From CAYYUA01 sp964542585 (lineage in GTDB: Bacteria > Bacteroidota > Bacteroidia > CAILMK01 > CAYYUA01), in the NCBI GenBank assembly GCA_964542585.1, contig CAZIUI010000036.1:1-18108 (forward strand): a DNA stretch of 18,108 nucleotides, given 5' to 3'. The translations under genes were made by a program, and so were the position numbers. Of this stretch, positions 14,390 to 18,108 are shown one piece after another. The notes beneath the pieces were generated by a model, which made no database searches, was not told the origin of the DNA, and worked only from the letters and a program-made list of their open reading frames with translations. How positions within the stretch are numbered: position 1 is the first letter of the stretch; every line of letters starts with the position of its first letter.

Positions 14390-17300
14390 TTAAGCTTCTT
14401 GATCAGCTTCCATGGCAGCTACATTGCTTACCGTTTTTTGCTTTTCAGAGATATAGGTATAAACCGCTGGTATCACGTAAAGGGATAATAATGTGGCAAA
14501 AATCATCCCGCCAATGACCGGGATACCCATAGAAGCCCGGCTTGCTGCCCCGGCTCCACCTCCCAAAACAAGGGGGGAAATTCCCAGAATAGTTGAAATA
14601 CTGGTCATCAGGATTGGGCGAAACCGCCGGGTTGCGCCTATGACAACGGCTTGCTGGATGTCGTAACCGGCGGCCTTCTGCTGGTTAGCAAATTCAACGA
14701 TGAGGATAGCGTTCTTGGTAACCAGCCCTATCAGCATGATGATCCCGATCTGGCTGAAAATGTTGAGGGTTTCATTGAAATACCAAAGTACAAACAAAGC
14801 CCCGGCAAGCGCTAGCGGGACAGTGAGCATAATGATCAGCGGATCGCGAAAGCTCTCAAACTGGGCGGACAAGACCAGGAAAATGATCACCAATGCCAGA
14901 ATAAAAGCAAACACCAGGCTTGAGGCGCTTTCCGCATAATCCTTGGAAGTGCCGGATAAGGCAGTTGAAAATTGATCCCCAAGAACGGTGTCAGCAATCC
15001 TGCGCATTTCCTCAATACCCTGGCCCACGGTTTGATCTCCTGCCAGACTGGCTGATACCGTGGCCGATGTGTAGCGGTTATACCGGTAAATGGTGGGTGG
15101 CCCACTGGTCTCACTGAGGTTCACCAGGTTGGACAAAGGTAGAAGCTCATCCTGTTGGTTACGGATATAAAGCTTACGGATGTCGGAAGGTTCGTTGCGG
15201 TTGTGGTCTTTTACCTGGCCGATCACCTGGTATTGCTTTCCGTCCATGATAAAATAACCCATGCGCTGGCTACTGTAAGTCAATTGAAGGGTTTGCGCAA
15301 GCTGCTGTGGATCAACGCCCAATTTCCTGGCCCGCTCCCGGTTAAAGGTCATTTCAAGTTCTGGCTTGTTAAACTTCAGGTTGACGTCCGTGAAAGCAAA
15401 AGTGCTGTTCTTTTTTACCCGCTGCATAAAGTCTGGGAGCACTTGCTTCAATTCCTCAAAACTTTGCGCTTGAATGACAAATTCCACTGGCTGACCACCA
15501 AAATCCCCTCCTATACTCTGCTCTTGCGAAATGAAAGCACGCGCTCCGGGAATTTGGCTGATCTTCTTGTTCAAGCGTTTAGCAATGGCTTGCTGAGGGA
15601 TATCCCTTTTGGCCTTCTTGGTAAGCATGATGCGCATGAAGCCCGAGTTTTTGGAGGTATTGGCTCCAAAACCCGGGGACGTAACGGATATGATGGCCCG
15701 GCGCTCAGGTACTTGTCGCTTTACCATTCGGATAACGCTATCCATGTAGCGATCCATATAGGTGAAGGTAGCACCCTGCGGGCCTGTGGCGAACATGCGC
15801 AGGTTGCCGCGGTCTTCCACAGGCGCCAGTTCTGAGGGCACTGCCCGGTAAAGCCCGTAGACACTGCCTGCCAGCCCGGCTACGATCAGGAAGCTAAGCC
15901 ACCGGTACCGCATGAATCTCCGCAGGCTCCGGCGGTAGCTCTCCGTCAGTCTCACGAAAAAGGTCTCAGTCTTCTGGTAGAACCAGGAGCGGGTCTCGCG
16001 CTTCTTCAGGATGCGGGAGCTAAGCATGGGGGAGAGGCTCAGGGCCACGAATGAGGAAATGATCACACAGCCCGCGATCACCACGGCAAACTCCTGAAAC
16101 AACCGCCCGGTAATGCCGGACAGGAAAATGATCGGCAGGAAGACAGCCGCCAGCGCCAGGGTGGTGGAGATCACCGCGAAAAAGATCTCATTGGAGCCCT
16201 GAAACGCTGCCTCCTTCGGGGTTTTGCCGGCTTCGATCTTGGCGTAGATGTTTTCCAGCACTACAATAGCATCATCCACTACCAAGCCAATGGCCAGCAC
16301 TAGGGCCAGCAGCGTTAGCACGTTGATGGTGAAATTCAGCACATACATCAGGAAAAAGCTGCCAATGATGGCGATCGGCACTACGATCACCGGAATGACA
16401 GTAGTCCGCCAGTCCCGCAGGAAAAAGAAGATGATGGTGATGACCAGCAGAAAAGCGATGATGATCGTTGTCTGTACCTGGCCAATGGATGAGCGGATGT
16501 ACTCCGTGGTGTCAAAACCGATCCCAAGTTCAATATCAGAGGGCAGGTCCGGCCGGATCTTGTCCAATTTGTCGTAAAAGGCATCCACGATCTGGATGTA
16601 ATTGGCCCCTGCCTGTGGACGGATTACCGTTCCTACCATAGGTTCCCCATTCCGTTTGAGGACGGTTCGCTTATCAACTGGTGCTAAGCGCGCTTGCCCG
16701 ATATCTTCAAAGCGCACCAGTTGATCATCCCGCTCGCGGATGATCATGTTGTTAAATTCTTCCTCAGTCTCCAGGCGTCCTTTGGTACGGATGCTTAGCT
16801 CCACGGTCTCACTCTCTATGGCACCTGAAGGGAGTTCTACGTTAGCCTCTTCTAAAGCATTGCGGACGTCAGTAGGCGTAACTTTGTAAGCATTCATGCG
16901 AGTGGGATCCATCCACAAGCGCATGGAATACATCTTCTCGCCCCAGATCGAAACCCGGCTTACCCCCGTTATCGTCTGGAATTGCTCTTTGAAGGTATTG
17001 TCCGCAAGCTGGGTGAGTTCTAAGAGGGAGCGCTTATCGCTTTTGATGTTCAGGAAAACGATGGGTTCAGCACTGGCATCCGATTTTTCCACTACCGGCG
17101 GATCAGCATCTTCGGGTAATTGACCCCTTGCTTGGGCCACTTTGGAACGCACGTCATTGGCTGCGGCCTCAAGTTCGCGCGATAGTTGAAACTCCACCGT
17201 GATGGTACTCCGCCCATCCCGGCTTACGGACGACAGTGTGCGGATGCCGGAGATGCTGTTGATGGTTTCCTCCAGTGGTTCGGTGATCTGCGTTTCGATG

Positions 17301-17476
17301 AGGCTACCGTCTGCACCGGTGTAGTCCGTAGAAACCGTGATGATGGGTGGTGTGACATTCGGGTATTCCCGTACGCCCAGGTAGTTATAGCCCAATATCC
17401 CAAAGAGGACGATGGTAAGGGACATGACCGTGGCTAGCACGGGCCGGCGGATACTGATGGAGGATAAGCTTAGCAT
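14390..17476 (-). CDS. RND efflux pump, inner-membrane permease (AcrB/HAE1 type)
   Basis: The 1028-residue product is a full-length proton-driven RND transporter, probably trimeric, moving drugs, bile-like compounds or other amphiphiles to the adaptor and TolC channel. It starts ISIRRPVLATVMSL, with the first helix at 12-32. Two large periplasmic loops (about 33-335 and 545-850) separate the two six-helix bundles. The proton relay is present: Asp401-Asp402 in IGLVVDDAIVVLENI (397-411) and Lys921 in GLVTKNAILIVEF (917-929). The SGITGRLFQEFA segment (454-465) is the usual loop after TM5. Length matches the family. The gene follows the adaptor gene by 55 bases and precedes the channel gene by 19. 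Base composition is uneven, with a G+C-rich block at about 15781-16260. The substrate cannot be told. Confidence 0.97.
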   Translation of the reverse strand: MLSLSSISIRRPVLATVMSLTIVLFGILGYNYLGVREYPNVTPPIITVSTDYTGADGSLIETQITEPLEETINSISGIRTLSSVSRDGRSTITVEFQLSRELEAAANDVRSKVAQARGQLPEDADPPVVEKSDASAEPIVFLNIKSDKRSLLELTQLADNTFKEQFQTITGVSRVSIWGEKMYSMRLWMDPTRMNAYKVTPTDVRNALEEANVELPSGAIESETVELSIRTKGRLETEEEFNNMIIRERDDQLVRFEDIGQARLAPVDKRTVLKRNGEPMVGTVIRPQAGANYIQIVDAFYDKLDKIRPDLPSDIELGIGFDTTEYIRSSIGQVQTTIIIAFLLVITIIFFFLRDWRTTVIPVIVVPIAIIGSFFLMYVLNFTINVLTLLALVLAIGLVVDDAIVVLENIYAKIEAGKTPKEAAFQGSNEIFFAVISTTLALAAVFLPIIFLSGITGRLFQEFAVVIAGCVIISSFVALSLSPMLSSRILKKRETRSWFYQKTETFFVRLTESYRRSLRRFMRYRWLSFLIVAGLAGSVYGLYRAVPSELAPVEDRGNLRMFATGPQGATFTYMDRYMDSVIRMVKRQVPERRAIISVTSPGFGANTSKNSGFMRIMLTKKAKRDIPQQAIAKRLNKKISQIPGARAFISQEQSIGGDFGGQPVEFVIQAQSFEELKQVLPDFMQRVKKNSTFAFTDVNLKFNKPELEMTFNRERARKLGVDPQQLAQTLQLTYSSQRMGYFIMDGKQYQVIGQVKDHNRNEPSDIRKLYIRNQQDELLPLSNLVNLSETSGPPTIYRYNRYTSATVSASLAGDQTVGQGIEEMRRIADTVLGDQFSTALSGTSKDYAESASSLVFAFILALVIIFLVLSAQFESFRDPLIIMLTVPLALAGALFVLWYFNETLNIFSQIGIIMLIGLVTKNAILIVEFANQQKAAGYDIQQAVVIGATRRFRPILMTSISTILGISPLVLGGGAGAASRASMGIPVIGGMIFATLLSLYVIPAVYTYISEKQKTVSNVAAMEADQEA

Positions 17477-17531
17477 ACTGCTATTAATCCCTGGATTTGT
17501 TTAATTTATACAGCGGAAGGTTGTTTGCGTG

Positions 17532-18108
17532 TTACTTGACTGTATGCTGGATTTTAACGGCTGTCCCTGCTTTAACTTTTTGAATGCCTTTGCTTACAAC
17601 GGTATCCCCGGGTTTTAACCCTTCTACAACTTGCACCCGGTCATCGGTACGCTGAGCAGTTTTAATGGATTGGGGCTCGGTTTTACCATTGCTTACCACA
17701 TACACCTTTTTGCCATCTAATTCGGGAATAACCGATATAGCCGGTATCATCAGGGCATTAGGGTCCGTGGTCAAGTTAAGCTCAATTTTTACAAAGCTGC
17801 CGGGTTGAAGGGTTTGCCCTTCATTGGGGTAGCGAGCCCGAACCCTAAGCTGGCGGGTGCCTTGATCAATGAGTGCTTCTATAGCATAAATATTGGCCTT
17901 AAGAGTAGTATCTTGTTTATCAGGATATAATGTTAAGGATTGCCCCGGTTTGATTAGGGATGCGTATTTAGCGGCAACAGCAAACTCGATCTTAACGGGC
18001 TTTGTTTTCACCAGCCTGATCACTTCTGTTTCGGGGGAGACGTAACTACCAAGGCTAACTTGTTTTAATCCCAGCCTTCCCCTAAAAGGAGCATGGATGG
18101 TGGTTTTA
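17532..18108 (-). CDS. RND efflux adaptor (membrane fusion protein), 5' part outside the window
   Basis: The frame is open to the window edge and 191 C-terminal residues are visible. At the edge is TIHAPFRGRLG followed by GSYVSPETEV, the second half of the lipoyl/barrel-sandwich domain. Then come the beta-barrel domain (VKIEFAV through GSFVKIELNL) and the membrane-proximal domain (MIPAISVIPELDGKKVYVV, GLKPGDTVVSKGIQKVKAG). A GTG at 18021-18023 is an internal Val codon, not a start. The protein would bridge the RND pump and TolC channel in the periplasm; the signal or lipid-anchor region lies beyond the edge. It is the first visible gene of the three-gene operon, so the operon promoter is also outside. 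Confidence 0.93.
   Translation of the reverse strand, partial: KTTIHAPFRGRLGLKQVSLGSYVSPETEVIRLVKTKPVKIEFAVAAKYASLIKPGQSLTLYPDKQDTTLKANIYAIEALIDQGTRQLRVRARYPNEGQTLQPGSFVKIELNLTTDPNALMIPAISVIPELDGKKVYVVSNGKTEPQSIKTAQRTDDRVQVVEGLKPGDTVVSKGIQKVKAGTAVKIQHTVK

Noticed and set aside
15155..15835. Plus-strand open frame of 226 codons
   Set aside because: It lies fully antisense to the RND pump gene, whose frame shows clear family motifs; it is a shadow frame.
8301..18108. Propeller gene as part of the efflux operon
   Set aside because: They share a strand, but a 619-base gap with a weak terminator candidate and several motifs separates them, and no functional link is visible.

Overview
The window reads as a chromosomal piece of a member of the Bacteroidota. 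Two proteins end in type IX secretion (T9SS) type A sorting domains. No Shine-Dalgarno sequences precede the starts I checked, and at least two intergenic sites match the Bacteroidota -7 promoter element TAnnTTTG. Several genes (group III truncated hemoglobin, M16 lipoprotein peptidase, AhpD-like protein, RND efflux) have forms usual for this phylum. I cannot resolve class or genus. I see no insertion sequence, CRISPR array, phage gene or rRNA.

Layout. (1) 61-1182: a scramblase-family protein (+) converges on a group III truncated hemoglobin (-), separated by 150 bases with two inverted repeats. (2) 1183-1616: a 434-base gap, mostly without recognisable content, probably ending in the promoter of the next gene. 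(3) 1617-3700: a short T9SS-exported subtilase (+) converges on a DUF2459 lipoprotein candidate (-); overlapping hairpins sit at the junction. (4) 3956-4060: a promoter element and tRNA-Arg(UCG). (5) 4294-8105: a two-module M16 zinc peptidase lipoprotein, a probable terminator, then an AhpD-like CxxC protein with its own -7 element. (6) 8241-8275: a bidirectional terminator. (7) 8301-12404 (-): a 1367-residue T9SS cargo with two tandem seven-bladed propellers. (8) 12405-13023: a 619-base AT-rich gap with repeated and palindromic motifs. (9) 13024-18108 (-): a tripartite RND efflux operon read in the order adaptor (cut by the window edge), inner-membrane pump, TolC-type outer-membrane channel.

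Functionally these are mostly independent units of envelope and surface biology. The clearest shared job is the efflux operon, whose three products should form one pump across both membranes. The two T9SS cargoes would use an export machine encoded elsewhere. The most unusual object is the propeller protein: its 14 blades fall into two sets of seven, all six cysteines lie just outside the blades, and the propellers appear to separate two pieces of a G8-like motif. I found no convincing undescribed multi-gene system.
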